From NCBI GenBank assembly GCA_022072055.1, contig JAJVIK010000013.1, forward strand, positions 62,001 to 126,000: a stretch of DNA of 64,000 nucleotides, read 5' to 3'. How positions within the stretch are numbered: the first letter of the stretch is position 1; every line of letters begins with the position of its first letter. The translations under genes were made by a program, and so were the position numbers. Of the stretch, positions 24,901 to 31,642 are shown in pieces. The notes beneath the pieces are model-generated. The model was given only the letters and a program-made list of their open reading frames with translations. It was not told the origin of the DNA and made no database searches. This stretch comes from a bacterium. GTDB taxonomy: Bacteria > Hinthialibacterota > Hinthialibacteria > OLB16.

Positions 24901-25195
24901 TCTCTCGTTCTGCTGTGGCGGGTGTCTGGAGAAATACCGAAAATCGCCGGAGGATTTTGCTTCGGGACTGGCAAACAGTTTCACCTACCAGACCCTCTGC
25001 CCTGTTTCCGGCAAACCGATCAGCAGCGCGGCCTTCGTTCCCATTAACGAAAACACCCGGCTCTATTTCTGCTGCGAGAACTGCAAGAAGGCCTTCTCCG
25101 AGGACCCGGCGAAGTTTTCGGACAAGGTCAAGGGGCTTGGAATCAAATTGGAGGCGGATAAGGTAGTGGGCGGCCAGAAAGTCGCCGCGAATTGA
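18935..25195 (+). CDS. Giant secreted multidomain protein: heme-c motifs, toroid/HEAT region and nine TRASH/YHS-like domains
   Basis: 2086 residues from the ATG at 18935, which has GGAGG nine bases upstream. Residues ~1-50 form a signal peptide with an RRR-W-F basic stretch and an ALALALALAG core. A Cys-rich stretch (CCESGACSAVCDPGC) follows, then beta-rich domains. Heme-c type motif CIACH is at 384-388. An alpha/alpha toroid-like part (about 500-700, VQWCLSRQWPHGGWQGNADY) precedes HEAT repeats (about 725-1310, LVRFAAASAVGRIADPEAVSDL). A second CIKCH is at 1347-1351, after which residues 1490-2070 hold nine Cys-rich domains, each with CPV/CPL and FCCxGC or FCCxNC motifs. The domains resemble TRASH/YHS metal-binding modules. 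An envelope role in metal handling or electron transfer is inferred; I know no close precedent. Confidence 0.8.
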   Translation: MFFTGMPVISSDLGLRGGHTNQASGWSRRRWFAAALALALALAGIPATHAADTPAPQAAPKTEACCESGACSAVCDPGCLAKSGESVLVSAGSSAQMPLPGLSADEYYGVTIWFPELRGLAEADSVTVKVSDASGEVVSKALHGGDPDLYVTLKPRKNGDGVIDFSAGMALAGKIYQLRASCAKMNLDSDSGVLVQAHPNSDWRHAQAIELGKPVFATNDERPYIPALGGPKETVRDLFAGAQWFTFTHAGPKPVLVHFLIDMLDRDVPVDVAIFKQEGDKLVHYWEGEPRHIPEQSTPFHGLYKFAPRVIRPGTYFVRTMGNHPGYILRSEVYPLPPYSDPRLAIRAGMDFLVKKGDSWHANTPRRGGVILRASNPLGETRQCIACHPTHFTTRGELIAIENGYSVKARPSFQFLVERLYNNPRPIYGDPEAAWARMISAPGSVFSRLAYMVNTFEKTISHEQRVGAIEPIGNYLQMFWKGVEEPYTDSNGNLPRVSGVQYAMHSALVFEELHKRTGNENYLALRKQMEEGIIQVEPIDLIDLCWKAVALATFDKEKHSEAIGKMVEEIFSHQKEDGTWSMVFDTEVTHHDYHTGTNKLVQAPKGPDGKALYSEFQTFHAIYALAKAGVSAEDPRLAKSVQWCLSRQWPHGGWQGNADYKNFDTPFRDTQFAVMALSELYKGPGADGWESGFPAPPKDFDLNDTGAALAALDQYWNDPGAEVRPRIRKALGHQQPLVRFAAASAVGRIADPEAVSDLIKLLGDPSKMVQRGAAWALRQIATRRLVGNEEILAGLKSTDDRTRWGAARVFNQHFRFLVENQATQAALVAQLTEDPVPSIRMSAAQALWQWWYWVKSEDSKAAIEDAFVAQMAKAEHPWVRRNLIEGFHNMQDENEAYFYNSWTRQVYDETDKKKLTDGHHRVVKQQAERIGKILSEGNDLQRDAVLRSYYTFHLREPGADPALVADVPLPETFLHPEPTDRGQNTWIDGYRKYGAYDPLIMGTGAMAGIGNDHAPALYYEESGPAVANGLLAVLNNGSPMLQGAVLKALRHSVGVPADEAFSVKLISLALGNTPAKDPAEIRAMVRELLPSRITDGPETRKALAEAIRAGADPGLELAEAVLVDSRNSGIADSAEVAAALKEGFLSNPKEDAKLAYFLGSILNARSLHSDPKVAERFAEIAVSSPAALQEKAIRVLLQAPTLLAAGDAREILDEGLAKADSSTLVTLLKASASLDPKKIEDGAGVSLALGLVTNGLRHANPAVRGQAVESVRTLSKIQNNPAVLALVRELGADTDPMVQQSATALLASFDSSVTLAKQDITQLLDYRFFVEKVHPILEREGDDKSACIKCHSNHTVFRLNRPGPDGKITEEQLRQNYLAALKVVDPASPEASLILIKPTKPFEGIELPGSYLKTHGGNVRWAAKKESEDYQTILRWIRGARVESSEPVLLALAKPDSQSTPAVQTTATTGAAPSTIEAVAAELVKGLPTCPVMEGEPIDFTIHVATDEGPVFFCCAGCCKKYSENPAKYAEKVKAQRAQLAALPKVQVACPVSKKPVDPNVTFDWNGTKVAFCCGGCCGEFAKDPTKFASALANSYTWQVCCPLTGKPIDPKIFTALDEDTNVYFCCGGCCGEFAKDPAKFADKLLALGLKLPKEKAKAESAVAEAPPAPAEPAKQEPKTEAPAEAPKSEPETAVVKVTCPVNKGAAVDYAIHCETDNGPVFFCCKGCKKAFAETPEKFAAAVEEQRKALAALPKVQVACPVSKKPVDPNVTFDWNGTKVAFCCGGCCGEFAKDPTKFASALANSYTWQVCCPLTGKPIDPKIFTALDEDTNVYFCCGGCCGEFAKDPAKFADKLLALGLKLPKEKARAESAVAEAPPAPAEPAKEEPKAEAPAEAPKSEPEATMVKVTCPVNKGAAVDYAIHCETDNGPVFFCCKGCKKAFAENPGKFVDSVSEQRQQLGGLEKVQVLCPVSLKPIDPAVTFEEDGQRLSFCCGGCLEKYRKSPEDFASGLANSFTYQTLCPVSGKPISSAAFVPINENTRLYFCCENCKKAFSEDPAKFSDKVKGLGIKLEADKVVGGQKVAAN
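23551..24137 (+). repeat. Internal DNA repeat, copy 1 (TRASH domains 2-4)
   Basis: This segment and 24181-24767 are nearly identical at the DNA level with a constant offset of 630 bp (210 codons). It encodes TRASH domains 2 and 3, the Ala/Pro/Glu linker and the start of domain 4. Only scattered base differences separate the copies (for example aatgtgtacttc against aatgtctacttc), pointing to recent duplication or gene conversion. Confidence 0.9.
24181..24767 (+). repeat. Internal DNA repeat, copy 2 (TRASH domains 5-7)
   Basis: Second copy of the 23551-24137 segment, in frame. The first cysteines of domains 1, 4 and 7 lie at codons starting 23402, 24032 and 24662, an exact 630-bp period, so the protein is built from three triplets of domains. 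Confidence 0.9.
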
Positions 25196-25216
25196 CCTTG
25201 ATTGGATTCGCTCGGA

Positions 25217-26500
25217 ATGACGTCCACCCCCCTTGCCCTAACCGGCGGCGCGCCGGTTGCCTCCGAACCCTATCCCGCGCCTTGGCTTGGCCCCGCAGAG
25301 ATCGGGGACGAGGAAATCGAGGCGGTGTCCGCGGTCCTACGAAGCAAGAAGATCTTCCGCTTCCATGACCTCGCGGACTCCCAATGCGCGCGTCTTGAGA
25401 GGCTCTTCTCTGAAATGACCGGGTGCCCCTATTCACTCGCGGTGGGCGGGGGCACCGCCGCGCTGATCTGCGGTCTTGTGGGTCTCGGTATCGGCGATGG
25501 GGATGAGGTCATCATCCCCGGACACACCTATATCGCCTCGGCCTCGGCAACGCTGATCGTCGGGGCGATTCCGGTTCTGGCCGAGATTGATGAATCGCTG
25601 AATCTCGACCCGAACGATATCGAGGCCCGGATCACCTCGCGCACCCGCGCGATCATGCCGGTGCACATGCGCGGAGTCCCCTGTCGCATGGATGCCATCC
25701 TCGATGTGGCAAAGAGACGCAATCTCCTTGTGATCGAGGACTGTTCCCAAGCCTGCGGAGGGTCTTATCACGGAAAGCCTCTTGGCTCTTTCGGCGATGT
25801 GGGCTGTTTCAGCCTCCAGCAATACAAGGTCATCACCGCCGGCGAGGGCGGGATCCTGGTCACTCGAGACAAACAGGTCTTTGATCGCGCCGCCATCCGC
25901 CACGATTCGGCCATGTGCTATTGGCGCCCGGAGGAATCCAGCGTGCGCCCCTTCCCCGGCGAGAACTTCCGAATGAACGAGATGGAGGGAGCGCTGGGGG
26001 TGGTTCAATTCGGGCGGATGAAATCGATCCTGGCTCGCCTGCGGGCGATCAAACGTCGCATCCTGACCTCCCTTGCCGACTGTCGCGGAATCCGGTTTCA
26101 GGAGGTTCCCGACCCCGAGGGTGATTGCGCGGTCAATGTCGCCTTCTTCCTTGCGGATGCGGAAACCGCGATGTGGTTCGCCAAGGCGCTCCGCGCGGAG
26201 GGGCTTCCCGCCGGATCGGTGTATGACAAGGGAATCCCCGACCGTCATGTCTATCCCTACTGGGAATGTGTGATGGAAAAGCTCTCCTCGGACCGTCACG
26301 GCCGCCCCTGGACCTCGCCGCTCCATGATGGAACCCGCGCTTACGCCAAGGACATGCTTCCACGCACGCTGGAAATTCTCGGAAGATGCGTTGTGATTCC
26401 GCTCAGCCAGACATACAGCGAGCGTCATGTGGATTGGATCATCGAGGGGGTGCGCAAGGTGGCGGAGGCCGCTCCCCAAGCTGGCGGAGCAACCGGGTGA
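25217..26500 (+). CDS. DegT/DnrJ/EryC1/StrS family PLP aminotransferase
   Basis: 427 residues from the ATG at 25217; an upstream TTG at 25202 is possible. Family features are VGGGTAALICGL, EVIIPGHTYIASASA, IEDCSQACGGSYHGKPLG (D175 binding the pyridine nitrogen) and the Schiff-base lysine K204 in FSLQQYKVITAGEGG. It belongs to the amino-sugar/amino-cyclitol group. The gene lies 21 bp after the giant secreted protein and its stop overlaps a GTG start of an ABC permease by 4 bp, so the enzyme may act on the sugar or cyclitol imported through that permease. The substrate cannot be deduced. Confidence 0.9.
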   Translation: MTSTPLALTGGAPVASEPYPAPWLGPAEIGDEEIEAVSAVLRSKKIFRFHDLADSQCARLERLFSEMTGCPYSLAVGGGTAALICGLVGLGIGDGDEVIIPGHTYIASASATLIVGAIPVLAEIDESLNLDPNDIEARITSRTRAIMPVHMRGVPCRMDAILDVAKRRNLLVIEDCSQACGGSYHGKPLGSFGDVGCFSLQQYKVITAGEGGILVTRDKQVFDRAAIRHDSAMCYWRPEESSVRPFPGENFRMNEMEGALGVVQFGRMKSILARLRAIKRRILTSLADCRGIRFQEVPDPEGDCAVNVAFFLADAETAMWFAKALRAEGLPAGSVYDKGIPDRHVYPYWECVMEKLSSDRHGRPWTSPLHDGTRAYAKDMLPRTLEILGRCVVIPLSQTYSERHVDWIIEGVRKVAEAAPQAGGATG

Positions 26501-27471
26501 AACAAGTCTTTGCGGCCCCTTGGGCTCGCGCGTTGGTCGCGCTCCTCGCGGTGTTTTCAGTCGGCTGCCTGTTCAATGCGGGCGGGGCCTTCTTCTCCTG
26601 GGGCACTCATCGGGACATGCTGCGCCAGTCTTCCGAGTTTGGGATTCTGGCCTGCGGGATGACCGTGGTAATCCTCACCGCCGGGATTGACCTCTCGGTG
26701 GGGAGCGTGCTCGGCTTGGTGGCGGTCTGTTTCAGCATCTTTTCGATCCATTGGGGGTGGCCCGCCGCGCTTTCGATCGGCGCGGGGCTGATTGTCGGGA
26801 CCCTGTGTGGCCTTTCGGTCGGCGGATTGATTGCGTTCGCGGGGATGCAGCCCTTCATCGCCACGCTGGCGCTGATGACCTTTGCGCGGGGCCTCGCCAA
26901 GTATGTCTCCGGCGGGCAGAAAATCTCCCAGGCGGTGCAAGCCCCCGATGGCTCGTTTCAGTTTGTGGACCTGCCCGCGATCTTTGCTTCGATTGACAGC
27001 CGAATCCTTGGCGGGAATCTGTCGTTGATCACCATCTTGTTCCTGGTTGTTGTGCTGTTCCTGGCGCTTGCCCTTCGTTATCTCAAGGTGGGCCGTCACC
27101 TTTACGCGATCGGGGGGAACGAGCTCGCGGCCCGTCTTTCCGGAGTGCCGGTGAGACGGACCAAGATTCTGGCCTATGCCCTTTCCGGCTTCTGCGCGGC
27201 GGTGGCGGGGATCTGTCATGCCGCGCAGGAGCAGCAGGGCGACCCGGAGGCGGGTTCGACCTACGAACTCTCGGCCATCGCGATGGTGGTGATCGGCGGA
27301 ACCAACCTGATGGGGGGTCGCGGCGGCGTGGCCCTCACCCTTCTGGGGACCCTCACCATCGGGTACATGGACAAGATTCTGAGCATCAACAACATCGGTG
27401 AGCCGGGAAGGCTGATGCTCACCGGGCTGATCATTGTGGGGGCGGTGCTGGTGCAGAGGGGGAGGGGGTAG
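26497..27471 (+). CDS. Ribose/xylose-type ABC transporter permease
   Basis: 324 residues, GTG start overlapping the aminotransferase stop (GTGA). It has about ten hydrophobic helices and the signatures of the RbsC family: FGILACGMTVVILTAGIDLSVGSVLGL near the N-terminus, GMQPFIATLALMTFARGLA, RRTKILAYALSGFCAAVAGI (coupling region) and AIAMVVIGGTNLMGGRGGV. It forms the membrane channel of a sugar importer. Neither an ATPase nor a binding-protein gene is present nearby, so these subunits must be encoded elsewhere or the gene is an orphan. Confidence 0.9.
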   Translation: MKQVFAAPWARALVALLAVFSVGCLFNAGGAFFSWGTHRDMLRQSSEFGILACGMTVVILTAGIDLSVGSVLGLVAVCFSIFSIHWGWPAALSIGAGLIVGTLCGLSVGGLIAFAGMQPFIATLALMTFARGLAKYVSGGQKISQAVQAPDGSFQFVDLPAIFASIDSRILGGNLSLITILFLVVVLFLALALRYLKVGRHLYAIGGNELAARLSGVPVRRTKILAYALSGFCAAVAGICHAAQEQQGDPEAGSTYELSAIAMVVIGGTNLMGGRGGVALTLLGTLTIGYMDKILSINNIGEPGRLMLTGLIIVGAVLVQRGRG

Positions 27472-27620
27472 AGCCATCGTGGTGGTCCATGGCGTTGATT
27501 TTCTGTTAACATGGAACTGTCGCCATATCGCCAACGCGCATGTTCGGAAGTGACTGCATGAAATAAACATCCGCCTCGGGCTCTCCACGCCAACAATATG
27601 TACGCCGGAGGAGTTAATTT

Positions 27621-27917
27621 ATGAAATCCGACCTATGGGTTGATCCAATCGTGGAGGAAGTGAGGGCCGCGAGGCAGGAAATGCTGGGCGAAGTGGACTT
27701 TGACCTGAGAGCATTGTGCAAGAGATTAATGAAGAATCAGAAGAGACATGGAAGGAACGTTGTCCATCCCCCATCGGTGAAGGGTGAGACGACCCAATTC
27801 TCGAAAGAGGAGCCCGCAGCCGGGATCGATGAGATTCTCGAGCGCTCGCGTGAACGGCTTCGCAAAGAGGGTGGAATCCCCATCGAGGAAGTCCGGAAGC
27901 GGTTTGGACTGGGGTGA
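27621..27917 (+). CDS. Small charged protein, antitoxin-like in size (unassigned)
   Basis: 98 residues, with a strong GGAGGAG ribosome-binding site about eight bases before the ATG. The N-terminus LWVDPIVEEVRAARQEMLGEVDFDLRALCKRLMK resembles short conserved proteins commonly found beside toxin or other accessory genes, but I cannot assign a family with certainty. A second helical part (DEILERSRERLRKEGG) ends in a helical EEVRKRFGLG. No toxin-like partner follows. The locus is less GC-rich than its surroundings. Confidence 0.5.
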   Translation: MKSDLWVDPIVEEVRAARQEMLGEVDFDLRALCKRLMKNQKRHGRNVVHPPSVKGETTQFSKEEPAAGIDEILERSRERLRKEGGIPIEEVRKRFGLG

Positions 27918-27950
27918 CCCGGGAGAATTCTCCGACAGTCTTGCGGGACG

Positions 27951-28913
27951 ATGAGCAAAGTCTTTCAGATCTTTGAGCACCCCGAGCTGGGCCGCAGAGC
28001 GGTGAAGGTCGGCTTCTCTTGGCCCGCATGGTTCTTTCCCCCTTTTTGGCCTTTCATCAAGAAGCTCTGGTTCCTCGGGTTGGGTTGTGTCGCGGTGATG
28101 GTTCTTCTGGCAATTGGCGAGGAACTCGCAGGAGGTCCCTCAAATCTGTGGTGGTCGCTCTTCGACCTCGGAGCAATGGCCGCGATCTCCATCCTTTATG
28201 GAATGTGCGGCAACCGATGGATTGAGAACTCCCTGTTGGCGCGAGGTTTTTATCCCATCCGGATTGTCGCGACGAGAACGCGAGGAAAGGCCCTTGATGT
28301 CGCCTTAGGTCCGGTGCCGATAGAGGCTCCCAGATTGAGCCCGGTTCGTCGATACGGCCCACTCGCCACTGTCTTATCTTACACGCTGATCTTGTTGGGA
28401 CTCCGAGCCGCTTTCGTCGCCTACTACATTCCAAGCCCCGCGATGCTGGATACGCTTCAGATCAACGACCGGTTGTTCGTGAACCGATTTGCTTACGCTT
28501 TCGACAATCCGATGATCGGGGACATTGTTGTGTTTCGAGTCCCGGAGTCCATCCCGGGTTATGATCCGAATAAGCGAATCTGGATCAAGCGGGTGGTGGG
28601 CGTGGCGGGGGACCGGGTCGCCATTGAAAATGGTCGCCTGCTGGTTAACGGGAACCCGGTGGAGACCCCCGAGTTTCTGGCGCGGAACCGGTTCTTCTCC
28701 AAGCTCCAGGGCGGTGCTGTGTTCGAGGAAACCCTCGTTCCGGAAGGACATGTCCTTCTGTTCGGGGACAATTCAGGGAACAGCTATGACGGGCGCTATT
28801 GGGGGCCGATTGAGGACGACAGGATTATTGGGAAGGCGGTTTTCCGGTTCTGGCCACCCTTGAGGTTCGGTCGAATCGAAGGGGAAAGTGTCTTGCCTCT
28901 GGCGGAAGATTGA
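27951..28913 (+). CDS. Signal peptidase I-like protein with N-terminal membrane domain (nucleophile Ser replaced by Ala)
   Basis: 320 residues. The first ~120 (GFSWPAWFFPPFWPFIKKLWFLGL, two further helices) resemble a DUF2628-type membrane domain. The C-terminal part is a signal peptidase I (family S26): the active-site box reads YYIPSPAMLDTL where E. coli has IPSGSMMPTL, so Ala164 occupies the position of nucleophile Ser90 while Ser162 matches Ser88. The general-base lysine is kept (K213 in WIKRVVGVAGD) and the box E GDNSGNSYDGRYWGP is intact. Such Ala variants may exist in other bacteria, so activity cannot be excluded. It would act at the inner-membrane periplasmic face. Confidence 0.8.
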   Translation: MSKVFQIFEHPELGRRAVKVGFSWPAWFFPPFWPFIKKLWFLGLGCVAVMVLLAIGEELAGGPSNLWWSLFDLGAMAAISILYGMCGNRWIENSLLARGFYPIRIVATRTRGKALDVALGPVPIEAPRLSPVRRYGPLATVLSYTLILLGLRAAFVAYYIPSPAMLDTLQINDRLFVNRFAYAFDNPMIGDIVVFRVPESIPGYDPNKRIWIKRVVGVAGDRVAIENGRLLVNGNPVETPEFLARNRFFSKLQGGAVFEETLVPEGHVLLFGDNSGNSYDGRYWGPIEDDRIIGKAVFRFWPPLRFGRIEGESVLPLAED

Positions 28914-28925
28914 GATGACTGCCCC

Positions 28926-30170
28926 CTACTTCCCCTCCCCCATCGGCCCGATCAGTTGTTTGAGTTTGGCGTTGTTGGGCGCGATGAGCATCAGTTTGGC
29001 GATCAGTTCATCGGCCCTTTCGGTCATCCCCGCGCGAGCGTAAGCCCGCGCCAAATCCACCTCAAGAAAGAAATCATCCGGCGAGCTTGCCAGCGCCCCT
29101 TCCAGATACCCAATTGCCATCTGGTAATCCCCTTGATCCACCAGGCTCCGAGTATAGAGCGAGAGGAGGTAGGGATGCTTGAGACCGCTCAGCTCCACCA
29201 CCTTCTCCAAGAGCTTGGCCCCCTCCTCCCTTTTCCCTTCCGACTCCGCCTTGAGATGTAGAACGACCGCCTTGAGTTCGGGGTCCGGAAAAGAGGTCGC
29301 GAGCTGCTTCTTCTCGATTCGGTCGATTCGTTTCCGAGCCTCGGTGGAATAGGGGCTATCCGGTTCGCCGATCAGGACCTCCAGTTGGTACTCGTAATAG
29401 GCCTCCCGCGTTGCCGACTGAGCCTCCTTGTTGAGTCCCAGGTTGACATGCAAGCCCATCTCCGCGGGAAACCGTTTCACCGCCCGGCCGAGGATGTCGC
29501 CCGCCTTGGCCAGATGTCCCATGCGGTCCTCGGCCCAGGCATGGAAGACATAGTCACCCGGCGAGGCGAGTTGCGGGTCTTTTCGGAAGGCCTTTTCATA
29601 TGCGCGCGCGCAGAGGACCTCATCCTCCAGTTGACGGTGCGCCAGGCCGGCCAGGTAGTCCGGCAACGCGCCGTTCGGGTACGCCTTCCGAGCCTGCTCC
29701 AAGTACTCCAGCGCGCCCTTATAGTTCCCGAGTTGGATGAGAAACCCGCCCAGATTGGTCAATCCATCGGCGCGATGCACCCCCTCGGGATCAGGCAGGC
29801 GCGCGGCGTTCTCCACGATCGCCGCGCGCGTGGTCGAGATGGCAGTCTCCACTTCGGCGGACATCCCAAGCGCCCAACCGAGCAGCACCCCGCTTCGAAG
29901 CTCCGTGGGGAACAGTTCGCGACCCTTGCGAGCGAGCTTCAGCATGGTTTCGTAATCCTCCACCTTGGCCAGCGACCGAACCACCGACTCGAGTTCCTCG
30001 AACGACACCACGGCGTCCCGCTCGGACCGGATCGAATCCGCTGTCAGGGACAAAAGGCGGTCCACGGTGGCCTGAAAGCTCTCCCAGGGACGCGCGTCGC
30101 CGGACCACCCCATTTGAACGCTTAAGCACAAGGAAACGGCGGTGAGCAAGCAGCCATGTTGGAGATACAT
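28926..30170 (-). CDS. Secreted TPR-repeat protein
   Basis: 414 residues with a short signal peptide (residues ~1-23, MYLQHGCLLTAVSLCLSVQMGWS). At least six helix-turn-helix TPR-like units follow, for example LTNLGGFLIQLGNYKGALEYLEQARKAYPNG and DVLVDLARAYARAG-like segments near the end (FFLEVDLARAYARAGMTERADEL). It is likely a periplasmic scaffold. It is the last gene of the leftward galE-galK-acylphosphatase-radical SAM operon, starting 18 bp after the radical SAM stop. A specific partner is not visible. Confidence 0.75.
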   Translation of the reverse strand: MYLQHGCLLTAVSLCLSVQMGWSGDARPWESFQATVDRLLSLTADSIRSERDAVVSFEELESVVRSLAKVEDYETMLKLARKGRELFPTELRSGVLLGWALGMSAEVETAISTTRAAIVENAARLPDPEGVHRADGLTNLGGFLIQLGNYKGALEYLEQARKAYPNGALPDYLAGLAHRQLEDEVLCARAYEKAFRKDPQLASPGDYVFHAWAEDRMGHLAKAGDILGRAVKRFPAEMGLHVNLGLNKEAQSATREAYYEYQLEVLIGEPDSPYSTEARKRIDRIEKKQLATSFPDPELKAVVLHLKAESEGKREEGAKLLEKVVELSGLKHPYLLSLYTRSLVDQGDYQMAIGYLEGALASSPDDFFLEVDLARAYARAGMTERADELIAKLMLIAPNNAKLKQLIGPMGEGK

Positions 30171-30188
30171 GCGGACGACCTTTTTCCC

Positions 30189-31310
30189 TCAACTCGTGGC
30201 CGCGCGCGCGGGCCGAGCGGAGAGGGGATCGCGAGACAGGAGGTTCTGTTCCTCCATGCGAGCAAGCTGAACACAGCCATCACAGACTCCGGGCACTCTT
30301 CCCTCCATCCAATCGCGCTGAAATTGGATATAACGCTCGGTGTGGAGGATTTCATCCAGGCTATCGGTGTAAAGGTTCCCCATGATCCCCTGATCCTGCG
30401 GCGCGGGCTGGATGTAGGGCTTGGTGTTGAGCGCATTGAGGTAGCAGCACGGCGAAAGGTTCCCCCTGTAATCCACGAAAAGATTCGTGGTCGGCTTGAC
30501 CAGACACATCCCCGAATCGCTCATCGTGTAGGGATGGATCTGGAGCTCGATTCTCCCCTGGGCGATGCGACGGCACTCATCGAGGGTCCGTTCGAGGTCC
30601 TCAATCAGTTCCGGCTCGGGCGGAGGAACATACCCGGTGTCGAAGAGCGCTTCGTGGAAACCCTCCGCGGTAAGCGCGCATTCAAGATGCTTGGCGGCAA
30701 ACCGGCTGAACCCCAGCTCGATGGCCTTCTCCAGGGCCAGCGGGAGCTCCCGATAGTTGGAGCGCATCATGATGAAAACCCAACCGGTGAAGAGCTCGGG
30801 ACGGAGCTCCTCCTTGAGGACCTTGAACTTGGCCAGGGTCTCCATCAGGCGCTCGAAGGTCCCCTTGCCGCGAACTTCTTCGTAAGTCTTGGGGGTTCCG
30901 GCATCGATGGAGATGTTGATATGGACAATCTTCTCCTCAAGGAGCCTTCGCGCAACCTTGCCCTTGAGCAGCAACCCGTTGGTGGTGATCACCGAGTTGG
31001 CCCCGGATTTCCTCACCGCGATCAGAAAGTCCACAAGGTGCGGGGACATCAGCGGTTCGCCATATCCGGTCAGGTGGACATACTTGAAGCGCGAGAGATG
31101 TGGGATGAGCTTCTCGAAGAGCGCCGGTGGAAAGATGTCCTGAGGGACCCCCTCGAAGGTGCGCGGGCACATCATGCAATGGAGGTTGCAGGTGTAGGCC
31201 ACCTCGACTGTAAGAAACTCGGGCGCGAGGGGGTATTCCGGCGCGGCGTGAGGGCCGTTGCCGCCGAGATTCAAGAGGTTCTGAAGTCTTTCCTTGAGAT
31301 GAAGGATCAT
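30189..31310 (-). CDS. Radical SAM/SPASM domain protein
   Basis: 373 residues. The 4Fe-4S/SAM site is CNLHCMMC (C41, C45, C48), preceded by a YTCN strand and followed by the GYGEPLMSP loop. The second half carries extra cysteines in a SPASM-like region (LSPCCYLNALN, VPGVCDGCVQLARM) that would bind auxiliary clusters. It generates a 5'-deoxyadenosyl radical for an unknown substrate. The spacing from the acylphosphatase gene is 9 bp. No short precursor peptide of the RiPP type is visible nearby. The enzyme class is firm; the product is not. Confidence 0.9.
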   Translation of the reverse strand: MILHLKERLQNLLNLGGNGPHAAPEYPLAPEFLTVEVAYTCNLHCMMCPRTFEGVPQDIFPPALFEKLIPHLSRFKYVHLTGYGEPLMSPHLVDFLIAVRKSGANSVITTNGLLLKGKVARRLLEEKIVHINISIDAGTPKTYEEVRGKGTFERLMETLAKFKVLKEELRPELFTGWVFIMMRSNYRELPLALEKAIELGFSRFAAKHLECALTAEGFHEALFDTGYVPPPEPELIEDLERTLDECRRIAQGRIELQIHPYTMSDSGMCLVKPTTNLFVDYRGNLSPCCYLNALNTKPYIQPAPQDQGIMGNLYTDSLDEILHTERYIQFQRDWMEGRVPGVCDGCVQLARMEEQNLLSRDPLSARPARAATS

Positions 31311-31319
31311 ATTCGGCTG

Positions 31320-31616
31320 TCAGAAACGGTAAAACCCTCCGCCCTCCGCGGCGGACCTCAGGGAGTGATTGCTCCACTCCACAGCCACTTTCTCGACTCG
31401 CGCCAGGCTGGGGCCGCCTTTCACATCCGCAAGGAGCCTCTCCAAGTCCGCGCGATCCCCCTCGGCCTCCAGTTCCACCTGGCCGTCGGGAAGGTTGCGG
31501 ACCCAGCCGGTAACTCCATGCCGCCGTCCCTGGTCCATCACAAAGTAGCGGAAGCCCACCCCTTGGACCCTTCCACTGACCAGGCAATGCATCCAAGGCA
31601 TGGTTGAGTTTTGCAT
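31320..31616 (-). CDS. Acylphosphatase
   Basis: 98 residues from the ATG at 31616; internal Met codons at 31601 or 31592 would give a body of 93 or 90 residues, the usual family size. The motifs are [16 protein letters not shown] (phosphate loop with catalytic Arg) and [19 protein letters not shown] (catalytic Asn). It hydrolyses acyl phosphates in the cytosol. It follows galK by 26 bp and precedes the radical SAM gene by 9 bp. A sugar-phosphate-linked role is possible but unproven. Confidence 0.9.
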   Translation of the reverse strand: MQNSTMPWMHCLVSGRVQGVGFRYFVMDQGRRHGVTGWVRNLPDGQVELEAEGDRADLERLLADVKGGPSLARVEKVAVEWSNHSLRSAAEGGGFYRF

Positions 31617-31642
31617 GGGGTTCCCCGTGGCGCAAGACAGGC

